Assembly (NCBI RefSeq): GCF_008370685.1
Contig: NZ_VTZU01000017.1
Coordinates: 35,749-99,748, forward strand
Direction of reading: 5' to 3'
Length of the DNA: 64,000 nt
Origin: Aquimarina sp. RZ0
GTDB taxonomy: Bacteria > Bacteroidota > Bacteroidia > Flavobacteriales > Flavobacteriaceae
Shown: positions 18,660 through 28,502 of the stretch, piece by piece
How positions within the stretch are numbered: position 1 is the stretch's first letter
How the letters are laid out: every line of letters begins with the position of its first letter
Notes under the pieces: model-generated
What the model saw: the letters and a program-made list of their open reading frames with translations, nothing else
What the model was told of the DNA's origin: nothing
The model's database searches: none
Made by a program: the position numbers and the translations under genes

Positions 18660-19056
18660 TTCTCGAAATATAATTGGACAGAAAGTAACAAGGATGATAT
18701 TATTTTATCAGCTGATACCTCTTGTATTTTTAAAATATAGTTTTTAGATGAATCTCATTCTAATGATATAGAAGATATTACTGAGGAGGTAATTGAAGAA
18801 AAAGATGACCATTTTGTTTTTTATGAATCGACCGTACCAAATCTTACATTTACCACCGCTTCTGATGATGCTATAGATACTAATAATGTCAGAAATAAAT
18901 GATTTCTACAATTAGTTAGCAGAAAGTGCAACAACAGGTATACTATTGTCGTTTTTAATGCACGGACTGGGCTTACTTAATAAAGTTGGGAATTCTCGGG
19001 ATGATTTTGGAGGAGAAATAAATATTGCAGTACTCTTTAATATTACTTGGCAGTAA
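18660..19056 (+). pseudogene. Decayed paralogue of the upstream acidic lipoprotein
   Basis: Fragments in shifting frames match the intact gene at 17897 in the same order. DDIILSADTSCIF, then a TAG stop, FLDESHSNDIEDITEEVIEEKDDHFVFYE corresponds to LSADTTYIGEVQLLNESE...EEVEGEADEHQFFFE. After a frameshift near 18905, AESATTGILLSFLMHG...GGEINIAVLFNITWQ and TAA corresponds to DASTGSLTVTLRHE...GGNTDITQSFDIAIE. The signal peptide region is not recognisable. This is an old tandem duplicate, or the lipoprotein of a lost second cassette. Confidence 0.7.
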
Positions 19057-20106
19057 TATTTTATTAAAGAATTAGCACACTATTTACCTTAATTGGCATG
19101 AACTTTGATATATTTAAGAAGTAAAAATATAAGTCAATCGTATTTTGGTCAAAAAGCACATTGTAATAAAGTAAAAAAAGACTTAAAAAATATACATATA
19201 TATTATAAAAGTTGATTTACTATATGTTAATGGCAATAATTTTAATCGAATATTACGACATTGTTAATTGTTAATTATGATGCAAAATTTGTTAATATAG
19301 TTAAGAATTTGGACTTATATTAGTAGCGTAAATTAGAGACAAAAAAACAACAAGAAAATTGAAACGTTCATAATTATGTATAAGTTGAGTTTGTGTTAAA
19401 TATTATAATTAAGTTTCAATTTAGATCCTCAGGAGTAGTTAACCTGAGGATCGCTTTTTTGTGCCTATCCTTCAATACCTTATAAATAAAAAAGCTGGGA
19501 AAAAATATTCGAGAGCAGCTGCTATAATTCATTTGCTATGGCTAAATTATCGGGGATTTATTTTTTGTTTGAATAGCTATTTTGATGTAAAATTTACGGG
19601 GATTTTCAACTAATTTAATCATGCCAAACTAATACTGTATACGACATTTTACCAAGGTAACTTTTTTAATCTTTTTCAGATTTAATTTCCCTGATTTTTG
19701 CCCGGGAATTTTTATTCCCATATAAATCAAAAAAGCCATTCTGACTTTGGTCTTACAATACCTTTATGGCTTTTAACTTACCACTAGAAAAGCCTACTGG
19801 CGAGTCTTAAGGAATAAGTAGTATTCATTTCTGAAATCAAAAAAAATGAAATCATTCTATTATTTCATAATAATAAAATTTTCTTTGTATTTCCTTGTGA
19901 TCATTGGTTTTTATACTAAGAATTGCATCATAGATAGTAGCATCACGGTTTTCTATAGTCAAACGCTGGGGAAACATATATAAAATAGGCTCAGGTGTAA
20001 AAAAAGGAATGTTATTACAAAACCCTACTTATAATAGGATATGTATATCCAAAAAATTATTATACTCTGTAATATAAAAGTTTTTCCAGACCAAAGCCCA
20101 CATTCA
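19057..20106. other. Intergenic kilobase with one terminator hairpin
   Basis: No gene could be read in any frame. GATCCTCAGG / CCTGAGGATC with a T6 tail (19424-19458) is a clear terminator without an ORF before it, so a small RNA may end there. ATAAGTTGAGTTTGT at 19380-19394 repeats the 15 bases at 18491-18505, which also lie about 43 bp before a terminator. The remainder to 20106 is AT-rich and unstructured. Confidence 0.5.
19424..19458 (+). terminator. Orphan rho-independent terminator
   Basis: Perfect 10-bp stem GATCCTCAGG / CCTGAGGATC, 9-base loop, then GCTTTTTTG. It is 370 bp after the lipoprotein pseudogene and may end a small RNA or the old transcript of that gene. Confidence 0.75.
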
Positions 20107-21126
20107 TTAGAATTTTTTTCTACTAAATACAACTCTAAAACCTAATTTATCTTCGGCTGTCATATTTTCTACAGATTGACCAGAACTCATTATTGACCTG
20201 GCTTGTCTATCAGTTGGATCTGTATAAGGAACATTTTCTAAATCCTCAGAAGAATTCGGGTCTTCAGAATTAAAACCACAAGAAGCTCTATTTCTAAAAT
20301 CCGAGTGGCCAAAACCAACAACCGCATGTCCTAATACGATTTGTGATTAAAAATTTCGCATCTAATGACATTCTTTTTCTACTATATTTTCTTCATAAAA
20401 TGAAACAATAGCTATGGCTATTCTTTAATTTGATTCATCAATCTAGCGAAAAATCCTTGCCATTATTTTTACGAAATTCTCATCCGTAAATCGTATAAAA
20501 GGGGTATTCAGTCCTGTTCTTCCTGGCGCAAACGCAATATATCTACCTACATCACCATTTGCTGCACTAACAGCAATAGCAATCTCATCTATTGTAAATT
20601 CTTGAAAATTATCTGGATCATTTACAATGATTAATGTAGATGGAGGATTTCCTAATGCTTCAAACTGTTGTCGTGTAGTTTCATAACCAATAAGCCTTGC
20701 TCCTTGTAATCCCAGATTGTTAATACGGTTACACAGCATTTTTTTGTACTTGATCTAATTGTTGATTTGTATTGGTCAATATACCAATATAAATGTTCCG
20801 TTTCCCAGAACTAGGAATTCTTAATCTATTTCTGTTACTTCTTACAAATAGCTTACCCGCCTGATCTATTTCTAATGGTTCACTTTTATATTGGTTTACC
20901 ATATTTATTATTTCATCAGAACTTATATAGAGATCATCAAGCCTGTAACCATCCATTTTTTGTCACAAAAACTCTCCGTTAATCCTTTTGACACCTGTAA
21001 AATTAACATCAATACCATTTAATAATAAAGCCTTTGATTCTATATCTGTAAATAGATTGTTTTCTGAAGGAGTCTCAAAATCTTCCTTTTGACAAGAATA
21101 AAAAGAAATGATTTAAAAATTTTCAT
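20107..21126 (-). pseudogene. M57-like secreted zinc metalloprotease gene, interrupted by a repeat element
   Basis: Read on the minus strand from ATG 21126, the frame begins MKIFKSFLFIL and, after a small shift, SCQKEDFETPSENN (lipobox). A TGA follows, then MDGYRLDDLYISSDEIINMV...NIYIGILTNTNQQLDQVQK (20956-20729), and after another shift NNLGLQGARLIGYETTR...GRYIAFAPGRTGLNTPF. Repeat copy 3 (20334-20496) then interrupts. Beyond it the frame resumes with LGHAVVGFGHSDFRNRASCGF...RSIMSSGQ...LGFRVVF and TAA. GHxxGxxHxD-R-SCG is the zinc-binding end of M57/HEIGH-type peptidases; the HE of HExxH is missing at the repeat junction. Confidence 0.75.
20334..20496. repeat. Divergent 163-bp member of the 162-bp repeat family, copy 3
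   Basis: The ends ATACGATTTGTGATTAAAAA and GTAAATCGTAT match the family. The centre has ATAGCTATGGCTAT in place of TAGCTATAGCTA, but most of the interior differs from the other copies. It sits inside the M57-like protease pseudogene at the zinc-binding motif. The divergence makes it an older insertion or a sub-family. Confidence 0.8.
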
Positions 21127-21904
21127 GTTTAGAATATTTAATTATTAAAAATTTCACACTTGAAATCATATTCTATGACAAGAGTTTTGTATAATTAACA
21201 ACTGAATATAATATGCAGATATCCTTAGACGCTCAAGCATTTTTTAAAAATACTGGAGTACTCATACAAAGTTTTTACAGAAAGTAATATGATTTTTCTT
21301 TCTGGTTAATAAAAAGGTATTAAGAGTATGAGATTTAATATAGGCTGTAATAGATAACCAGGCTACTAATAGAAAACCCTAAAAAATAATGTAATTTTTT
21401 TAATTGCGCCTATTTTATTACACTGGTTTTGCCAAAATAATCAGAGTTAACCATGAGAATTGCAGGTAAATACATGAAAAAAATTTAAATTATTTTTTAT
21501 GTATAATATTTCCTCCAAACTTTGAGGAAGTTGTTTTATAGTCCCTGGTAATTAGCGGTCATTAAATGGTGCTATAAATATAATCCAATAATTTAGTGAG
21601 ATTTTTCTGTCTTCTCGTAGCCCGTTATGATTTCAAATAGAAAACTAATTTCTGCTAGAGTCTTGAAGTGCAGTAAGAATAAACTTTTCTTCATTTTAGC
21701 TCCATGTTTTTTGTCGAATTGTTAGATGTATAACCAAATTCATGTCAAAATTTCGATAGATTTGTTACTCACAAATAGAAATTATTAATGATTCTATGTG
21801 AAACACCAGATTTTTTGAAATTAAAAAACTGGAAGCATTCTTTTCGTAGCTCAACAAAAATCATATCAAATTTTAATTTTTTAACCAATTTTATACATAA
21901 TCAT

Positions 21905-23095
21905 ATGAAAAAAGTAATTTTTAGTTTGGCAGGCTTATTAAGCGTAACCACAATAGTTGCACAATCAAACACTAGTAATGTAGATCAGTCTGGAGAAAAT
22001 AATACCACTAGTATAATACAGACAGGTAATGAAAATGCTATAACTCTGAACCAAGATGGAAATTCTAACCTATCAAGAGCTTTTCAAGGTAGTGTAGATT
22101 TTATTTCTATAAATGGTAATATTAGTCAGATACAAACGGGAGATAAAAACTTTGCTTTTGTACAGCAGGAACATGATAACAATGTTGCTATTCAAACACA
22201 AAATGGCAATGGAAATTCAGCTTCTATTACTCAGAATATTATAAATTCCGGAGGAAATAACCGAGCAGAACAATTTCAAAGTGGAGATAATAATATAGTT
22301 ACAATTTCTCAAGAAGGAACAAACTCTACGGGAACTGGAGTCTTCAACAATGCTTCAAGTGGGCAGTTAGGAAATGACAATGCCGTTACCATTACACAAG
22401 GTGGTGATACAAACTTTAGTTTTAATTTACAAATAGGTGATGAAAATGAAGCTGTAGTAACGCAATCCGGTGTTCGAAACGGTTCTGACCAAAGACAAAC
22501 AGGGGATGCCAATATCGCAATGAGTGACCAATTCGGGGACAATAATATATTGCTTCAATCTCAAGATGGTGGAGGAAACCTTGCTACTGCAATACAAGGA
22601 AGTTCTCTCTCTAACTCTGTAAGTGGATTTGTTAATCAGCGTCAGTCTGGTGATGAAAATAGTGCGCTTGCACATCAAGAACAAGATCGAAATAGAATAA
22701 ATCAAACTCAGGGAGGGGATGAAAATTCTATTGTTGCTTCTCAAAATATCGAATCTTCTGGTGGACAAAATCTTGCAGACCAGTTTCAATCAGGGAATGG
22801 TAATACTGCTATGGTTAGTCAGGAAGGATTGTCATCTGATGTTCTAGGTGAACAGAATTCTGCTTTTCAAAATCAATTTGGGAATGAAAATACAATAATT
22901 ACTTCTCAGAGAGGTAGAGGCAATAGGAGTCGTATTAGCCAAAGAGGAGAACTTCACATCTCAGAAAACACTCAAGTAGGACTAAGTAATTTTGCTGAAG
23001 TTAATCAGTTTGGAACTGCTCAGAATAATACAATTTTACAAAACGGAACAGGGAATACTGCTCTTGTAACACAAATTGGAGCTAGTAATCAATAA
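21905..23095 (+). CDS. Curlin-repeat (CsgA/CsgB-like) secreted amyloid candidate
   Basis: 396 residues from ATG 21905; the frame is open further upstream, but only this start gives a signal peptide (MKKVIFSLAGLLSVTTIVAQ). The whole mature protein is built of short repeats of the form N-x5-Q-x-G-x2-N (QSGENN, QTGNEN, QDGNSN, QSGDNN), the pattern that stacks into beta-solenoid amyloid in curli. A longer unit is also repeated: SGGNNRAEQFQSG (from about 22247) returns as SGGQNLADQFQSG 510 bp later, 170 residues apart. No csgG, csgE or csgF homologue is present in the window, so its export apparatus must lie elsewhere. Likely a biofilm or adhesion fibre subunit. A strong terminator follows. Confidence 0.85.
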   Translation: MKKVIFSLAGLLSVTTIVAQSNTSNVDQSGENNTTSIIQTGNENAITLNQDGNSNLSRAFQGSVDFISINGNISQIQTGDKNFAFVQQEHDNNVAIQTQNGNGNSASITQNIINSGGNNRAEQFQSGDNNIVTISQEGTNSTGTGVFNNASSGQLGNDNAVTITQGGDTNFSFNLQIGDENEAVVTQSGVRNGSDQRQTGDANIAMSDQFGDNNILLQSQDGGGNLATAIQGSSLSNSVSGFVNQRQSGDENSALAHQEQDRNRINQTQGGDENSIVASQNIESSGGQNLADQFQSGNGNTAMVSQEGLSSDVLGEQNSAFQNQFGNENTIITSQRGRGNRSRISQRGELHISENTQVGLSNFAEVNQFGTAQNNTILQNGTGNTALVTQIGASNQ

Positions 23096-23299
23096 GAAAA
23101 AGAATAAGTGAAGTAATATTATGGTAGGCTGGTTTATTTATCGGAGAAAGTATAACAAAATATTACTACTATTCTTATATCAGATAATTCGGCAAAACGG
23201 TATTGTCAATTAAGAAAATTATATATTTCCTTTTTTGTAATGAGACTAAAAAAAACGAGACCCGTTACAACGGTAATAATTTGATAAATAGTTTTAAAA

Positions 23300-23335
23300 A
23301 AAATCCCCGAAGTTTAATTTTTCGGGGATTTTTTA
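23300..23335 (+). terminator. Terminator after the curlin-repeat gene
   Basis: AAAATCCCCGAA pairs with TTCGGGGATTTT around a short loop and is followed by more T. It lies 205 bp past the stop codon. Confidence 0.85.
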
Positions 23336-23350
23336 TTTAGAGTATGTTTA

Positions 23351-23512
23351 ATACGATTTATAACTAAAAATTTCGCATATTCATCGTTTCTTTTTCCTTT
23401 CTACTTCGTTTAAAAAATAAACCGTAGCTATAGCTATGCTTGATTTTTTTGCCTTGCATAAAGAAAAAATAATTCAATGAATTTATACGAATTTTTTAAT
23501 CACAAATCGTAT
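23351..23512 (+). repeat. 162-bp inverted-repeat element, copy 4
   Basis: In the copy 1 orientation; its reverse complement is identical to copies 2 and 5 over the full length. It begins 16 bp after the terminator of the curlin-repeat gene, so the insertion is in a neutral intergenic site. Confidence 0.92.
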
Positions 23513-23625
23513 AAAAAGAATACAAATTGAAAATCAATAGTTTGAGGTACTAAGGACACTTCAAATGATGAGAATATCGAGATATTTCAATTATTTGAAG
23601 TAAGCTCACGGTTCTTAAAATATTT

Positions 23626-23653
23626 GTTTTCAGGAAGTAAGGTTTTTAAACAA
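23626..23653 (+). repeat. 28-bp inverted repeat, left copy
   Basis: Begins GTTTTCAGGAAGTAAGGTTT. The exact reverse complement of all 28 bases occurs at 32365-32392. Each copy lies about 100 bp from a 162-bp element (copies 4 and 5). It may be the end of a lost insertion sequence. Confidence 0.6.
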
Positions 23654-23685
23654 GCTCTAATTCAAAAGGATAAATGGTATTAGTA

Positions 23686-26238
23686 TCAATTTTTCATGAT
23701 TTTTAGACTTTCCATACCCTTCTCTCCGGTTAGCTGGACAAAATAAATTCCGGATTCAATATGTTCCAGATTAATCTGCAACGTATCTGCTTTGTCTGTA
23801 ATAGCTTTGTCATAAATTATTTGACCATTTATATTGACTATTTTTACAGAATAGTAAACCCGATTAGGAATCAGTCTCAAATTAAATTGATCTGTAAATG
23901 GGTTCGGAAATATCGATGTCTTTCTGGTATCTGTCAGGTCATTATCTCTTCCGGATTGATATGTAATCACTAGTTTAGGCTTAGCGATTGCACTTTTATT
24001 TTCTTTAGAGGCAAAACCTACATCATTTCCTCCTTTGTGTTCTAATATAAGTGCCAATTTATCTTGATTATTTATTTTAAGAGATTTTAGATTCCATTTA
24101 TATGTTGAATTTACCTTAAAACTTTGATTAAGACTACCTAATGTTGTCATTGCAGACGGTTTATTGGTATTCGACAACGTATTCTCGGTCCAACCAATTT
24201 TATTTCCCTGTTGTATTTCTATCGTCCCATTCCCAGCATCAGAAGTACAGGTTAATTCTAATCGAGCCGAAGTAATAGCTCCTTTTATCTGTGATACATC
24301 AAAAAGTAAATAGCCTACTCTTCTATTATTTTCTACTCTAATAAGATCTACATTTTTTCTGGTAGCATTTTCTAAATAGGCGTCTTGAATAGGCGATAGG
24401 GTTGTAGTAACTGATTCTCCTCCACCTGTAGACGTGTCTGCATCTTTACCAAACACCCTAAATTCCAGAAGACTTACCCAACTACCTGTATATGAGTCAG
24501 CACCTGTAACATTAATCCTTATGTATCTGGCATTTATGGGATTAAAAGAATCTTTGATTGGTTTATCTACGGTACCTTTTGTTTTGTTATTACTTCTATC
24601 CACAACGGTTCTGTATGCATCCGAAACTTTTTCTTTAACCTGGATTGTGAATTGATACGCTCTATTTTGATAACATACTAACTCTGTTCTGGAAATATTT
24701 TTTAATGATTGCAGATCTACCTCTAACCATTTTGAAAATCCATTAGAAGACCATCTTGTATTCGTATTGCCATCTACAGCATTTGAGGCAGGATTACCAT
24801 TCTGGCTATTTTCGGATTTAGTAGGTTTCTTAAGTGCCAAATTCTTAATAGTACTATCTCCTCCATTGCCATCTGTATCTTTTACAGTGATTCTACTAGT
24901 AGCTTTCTTATTACCATCTACTGTTGTTACAGTAATAATTGCAGAACCATTTGATACTGCAGTTACCAAACCATTAGAATTTACCCTCGCTACAGCGGTG
25001 TTATTAGAAGACCAATTTACTGATTTATTCGTGGCACCTTTTGGACTTACTGTCGCATCTAAATCTCTTGTTTGATTCACGGTAAGGGTAATACTGTTAT
25101 CTGATATACTTACCCCTGTAACTGGAACTGTATTGTTTCCTCCACCACCTGATCCGCATTTTACAGCATAAAATGTTCCACAGGATGGCATAGACCAATT
25201 TGTTCTATCAGGTTCTCCATAATCTCTGTAAGTATATACAACATTTCGATCCGAGAACTCTTTCTTATTTTCTCTATAGTCAAATGTTGTATTATTTACT
25301 ATAATATTTCTGGGACCTGGTTTATCATGACCATATCGTGCTCCTCCGGTTGCAAATACTCCCCAGGTATGCCAGGAAGGACGGATAATCGAATTTTGTT
25401 CAATTAAATTGCGCCCGTCATCACCATTGTGAAAGTTTACGTCTACTTCCAAATTATTTTTGAAAACTACATTATATCTCGCTCCGTTTTGAATCGCAAA
25501 ATGGCGTATCTTTCTCACTGTAGATCCAATCACTAAATTGTAATCCCCTCTGATATCAAAATAACCTTCTCCTCCTTCACCTTTGTTATAGCAATTGTCA
25601 ACAAGTGAATTTCTGAATGTATTATGTTTTCCAAATATTTCAACAGGATCAGAACCACTATTAATAAAATCGACATCATCTACCCAGTTATCATCTCCAT
25701 CAAGACGAACCAGTGTATTATTATTACTTGGAAAAACATTCTCAAAACATTCTCTGCAAAATCTACCATCCTGAAAACCTGTACGATATTCTTTTGGAGG
25801 ATTAGGAAGTGCTTCATAGACTACGCGCATATCTTCCAAACCAGCATTATTCACACCTCTTCCAAATACAATGGCACGCCCACTTTTCATTTTAACGCTA
25901 AGTTTTACACCATTTTTATTTCTACCACGTAGTATGACACCATCTTTTAGGTTAATTGATCGATTAACCGTATAAGTACCATTATTCAGGAGTACTACAC
26001 CCGCTCCCCCTCTGTCTATAGCATTTTGAATATTTCCTCCGGGATTTAATGTAGCTTTTATATTCGAAATAGTAGGAATTCCACCTCTTCTTCCTGCCTT
26101 GGCCCATTCTTTAATTTCAGGATAATCAGAATCGTAACAGGAAGAATCCGCATTACATCCAGTACTTCCATTCTGGGCATTTATACTTAGATAACATATG
26201 TTCAGCAAGGTTAATAGCGCAATTAGTTTGTTCTTCAT
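23686..26238 (-). CDS. Secreted right-handed beta-helix protein with BIG2, F5/8 and CBM96-like domains, T9SS cargo
   Basis: An 850-residue multidomain protein, probably a polysaccharide lyase or hydrolase acting outside the cell. In order: signal peptide MKNKLIALLTLLNICYLSINAQ; parallel beta-helix (about 55-365; IQNAIDRGGAGVVLLNNGTY, repeated N-x-V/I turns); BIG2 Ig-like domain (about 375-455); F5/8 type C discoidin domain (about 465-605; NLALKKPT, AVDGNTNTRWSS, RYIRINVTG); DNRLRE/CBM96-like domain (about 612-765); type IX sorting domain (about 775-850; IFPNPFTDQFNL, GIYFVQL). Enzymatic specificity cannot be read from the sequence; algal alginate, carrageenan or pectin-like substrates are possible. 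No SusC/D pair is adjacent. Confidence 0.8.
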   Translation of the reverse strand: MKNKLIALLTLLNICYLSINAQNGSTGCNADSSCYDSDYPEIKEWAKAGRRGGIPTISNIKATLNPGGNIQNAIDRGGAGVVLLNNGTYTVNRSINLKDGVILRGRNKNGVKLSVKMKSGRAIVFGRGVNNAGLEDMRVVYEALPNPPKEYRTGFQDGRFCRECFENVFPSNNNTLVRLDGDDNWVDDVDFINSGSDPVEIFGKHNTFRNSLVDNCYNKGEGGEGYFDIRGDYNLVIGSTVRKIRHFAIQNGARYNVVFKNNLEVDVNFHNGDDGRNLIEQNSIIRPSWHTWGVFATGGARYGHDKPGPRNIIVNNTTFDYRENKKEFSDRNVVYTYRDYGEPDRTNWSMPSCGTFYAVKCGSGGGGNNTVPVTGVSISDNSITLTVNQTRDLDATVSPKGATNKSVNWSSNNTAVARVNSNGLVTAVSNGSAIITVTTVDGNKKATSRITVKDTDGNGGDSTIKNLALKKPTKSENSQNGNPASNAVDGNTNTRWSSNGFSKWLEVDLQSLKNISRTELVCYQNRAYQFTIQVKEKVSDAYRTVVDRSNNKTKGTVDKPIKDSFNPINARYIRINVTGADSYTGSWVSLLEFRVFGKDADTSTGGGESVTTTLSPIQDAYLENATRKNVDLIRVENNRRVGYLLFDVSQIKGAITSARLELTCTSDAGNGTIEIQQGNKIGWTENTLSNTNKPSAMTTLGSLNQSFKVNSTYKWNLKSLKINNQDKLALILEHKGGNDVGFASKENKSAIAKPKLVITYQSGRDNDLTDTRKTSIFPNPFTDQFNLRLIPNRVYYSVKIVNINGQIIYDKAITDKADTLQINLEHIESGIYFVQLTGEKGMESLKIMKN

Positions 26239-26978
26239 AATACTTAAAAAATGATTTGTGTTTACGTCTAGTTTTTCTGGGATAAATTAATCCTAAATTT
26301 AAACCATAAGCTTATTTATCAAACCTAATACTCAAAAAAACTTTACTTAGTAATACCTGTTAGTATTAAGTAAATTTTGAGATTACTTAAGATTTGATTT
26401 ACAATTATAGACTGAACATACAATAGCTTTATTAGAATTTGTCCAAAAAAACACACATTTCAATTCAATCTTTCTTTTTCTTAATTTTTTATAAGGCAAA
26501 TGAGTCAAAAGCATTTTGATTGTATCTACATCTAAAAAAAAGTTAATTATTTGTAGCAAAAAAACTATGCTCATCGTTTAAAGCTTTATAAAAGTAATTT
26601 TTACATTAAAAAGTAAACACAACTATCTAGTATACGTAGAGAAATTTATAGAATTCGTTTTATCGAAAAATAAATATACAATTACCTAATAATCAAATGG
26701 TAAGGTGTTGTAGTTGTGTAAAAAACATTAAAAAAGTTAAATTTTTATGAATTTTATTGCAAACTGTTGATTAGGATCGAATGAATATATCTTCAAAAAA
26801 ACCTTGTCAGTCCAAAAAGAGTTATTCTAAAGAAAACTATGCTTTCATTAAAAAACAACAAATGAATAAACCCCGCTATAGTATTAAAAATTGTTGATTT
26901 TGAAATCATTTAACAAAGTAAAAACAGTATTTCAATAGAAAAAAATCTATTTTAATAGAATATTTTAACGTTACGGTT
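26239..26978. other. Long divergent promoter region
   Basis: 740 bp between the minus-strand beta-helix gene and the plus-strand oxidoreductase gene. It is very AT-rich. I see no conserved gene, repeat or hairpin; a short open frame at 26383-26574 has no recognisable features. Confidence 0.4.
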
Positions 26979-28064
26979 ATGTTTTTAAATAGAAGAAATT
27001 TCATACGTAATACAGGTGTTTTGCTAGGCTCAACCCTTATGCCTTATTCTTATTTACTTGCTAATTCTTCTCAGAAACCGCTAGGTATATGTTTAGTTGG
27101 TCTAGGAACTTATAGCACCACAATACTTGCTCCTGCACTTCAATTTACTAAGTATTGTAAACTAACAGGTATTGTGACAGGTACTCCTTCTAAAATTCCA
27201 ATTTGGCAAAAAAGATATGGGATAAAAGATACTAACATCTACGATTATGAGACGATGCATCAAATAGCAGATAATTCTGATATTGATGTAATCTATATTG
27301 TATTGCCTACAGGACTGCATGCCACATATGCCATAAAAGCAGCTAATGCGGGAAAACATGTTTGGTGCGAAAAACCAATGGCAAAAACAGAAACAGAATG
27401 CAAAGCCATTATAGAGGCTTGCAATAAAAATAAAGTAAAACTATCTATAGGATATCGCATGCAGCACGAACCTAATACTCAACAAATAATAAAATGGGCA
27501 ATGTCAAAACCTTATGGTGCTATAAAAACAGTATATGCAGAAATTGGATATAATGTTACCAATCCTGGAAACACTTGGAGAATGAATGCTAAGTTGGGAG
27601 GCGGTACTATGTATGATCTAGGTGTATATGCGCTCAATGCTTCTAGATATACGACGGGAGAAGAACCCATTTCTGTAACCGCGCGGCAAATGACAACACG
27701 ACCTGAGTTATTTACCGAAACTGATGAAACCACACATTTTACATTAGAATTTCCTTCTGGAGCAATTGCACATGGTAAAACCAGTATAGGCGACAATATG
27801 CATCGGCTTCATGCAGATTGTAAAAATGGATGGTATAATCTTCAACCATTCTCTATGTACTCAGGTGTGAAAGGTAAAACTAGCGATAATATCCTTCTGG
27901 ACATATATATTGAAAATCAGCAGGCACAGCAAATGGATGATGATGCCTTATCAATTATCAATAACAGACCGGTTATGGTTCCTGGTGAAGAAGGAATGAG
28001 AGATATCAGAATTGTAGAAGCTATCTATAAAGCGGCTAAAAGCAAAGCTAAGGTTTTGTTATAA
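26979..28064 (+). CDS. Gfo/Idh/MocA-family NAD(P)-dependent sugar oxidoreductase, exported
   Basis: 361 residues. The N-terminus MFLNRRNFIRNTGVLLGSTL has a twin-arginine motif (RRNFIR) and hydrophobic segment, so export through Tat with bound cofactor is likely. A Rossmann fold follows: GICLVGLGTYS (about 36), then VIYIVLPTGLHATYAIKAANAGKHVWCEKPMA with the EKP motif that contributes the catalytic Lys. The C-terminal alpha/beta domain has the GGGTMYDLGVYALNASRY stretch typical of glucose-fructose oxidoreductase-like enzymes. The sugar substrate is unknown. It lies between a secreted carbohydrate-active protein and a symporter, suggesting use of an algal sugar. Confidence 0.85.
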   Translation: MFLNRRNFIRNTGVLLGSTLMPYSYLLANSSQKPLGICLVGLGTYSTTILAPALQFTKYCKLTGIVTGTPSKIPIWQKRYGIKDTNIYDYETMHQIADNSDIDVIYIVLPTGLHATYAIKAANAGKHVWCEKPMAKTETECKAIIEACNKNKVKLSIGYRMQHEPNTQQIIKWAMSKPYGAIKTVYAEIGYNVTNPGNTWRMNAKLGGGTMYDLGVYALNASRYTTGEEPISVTARQMTTRPELFTETDETTHFTLEFPSGAIAHGKTSIGDNMHRLHADCKNGWYNLQPFSMYSGVKGKTSDNILLDIYIENQQAQQMDDDALSIINNRPVMVPGEEGMRDIRIVEAIYKAAKSKAKVLL

Positions 28065-28433
28065 AAATAAAAAAATTTATGATGCTCATCTGACTAGAGA
28101 AAGGATCATAGCAATATAAACGTGTACTACTTTTTGTTGAGTAATTTTAGAACCTTACTATTAAAATAAATGATATTTCTCCAAGAATTATTGTATCCCG
28201 AATACTTTTGCCCCATCCTTTAGCGACTCTATTTTTTTCATTTTCTTATGATCAAACTTAAATCAGTATTGTCATAATCAAGATATATTTTAGAAAGAGT
28301 GGTCCAAAATATCCATAAGAAAAACTTATATACAGTCCACTTTTGATAGAGTATGGATATCAAAAATAACACTGATTACTAATGAATTACTGTTTTTAGA
28401 ATACTATTCATCCCACTTTTTCACCCACTCATA

Positions 28434-28464
28434 TTGGTACAAGAAAGCCCGTTCTCTAAATTGC
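28434..28464 (+). promoter_or_regulatory. Candidate promoter of the secreted protein gene at 28503
   Basis: TTGG, 19 bases, then TAAATTGC: near the Bacteroidota consensus with mismatches in both boxes. It ends 39 bp before the ATG. The rest of 28065-28433 shows no other feature. Confidence 0.35.
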
Positions 28465-28502
28465 GTCTTTTAAAATCATTTTAAACTTAAACTTTAAACA
28501 CG

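Noticed and set aside
26383..26574. 63-codon minus-strand frame in the long intergenic region
   Set aside because: Lys/Ile/Phe-rich as expected from AT-rich noise; no start context or family features.
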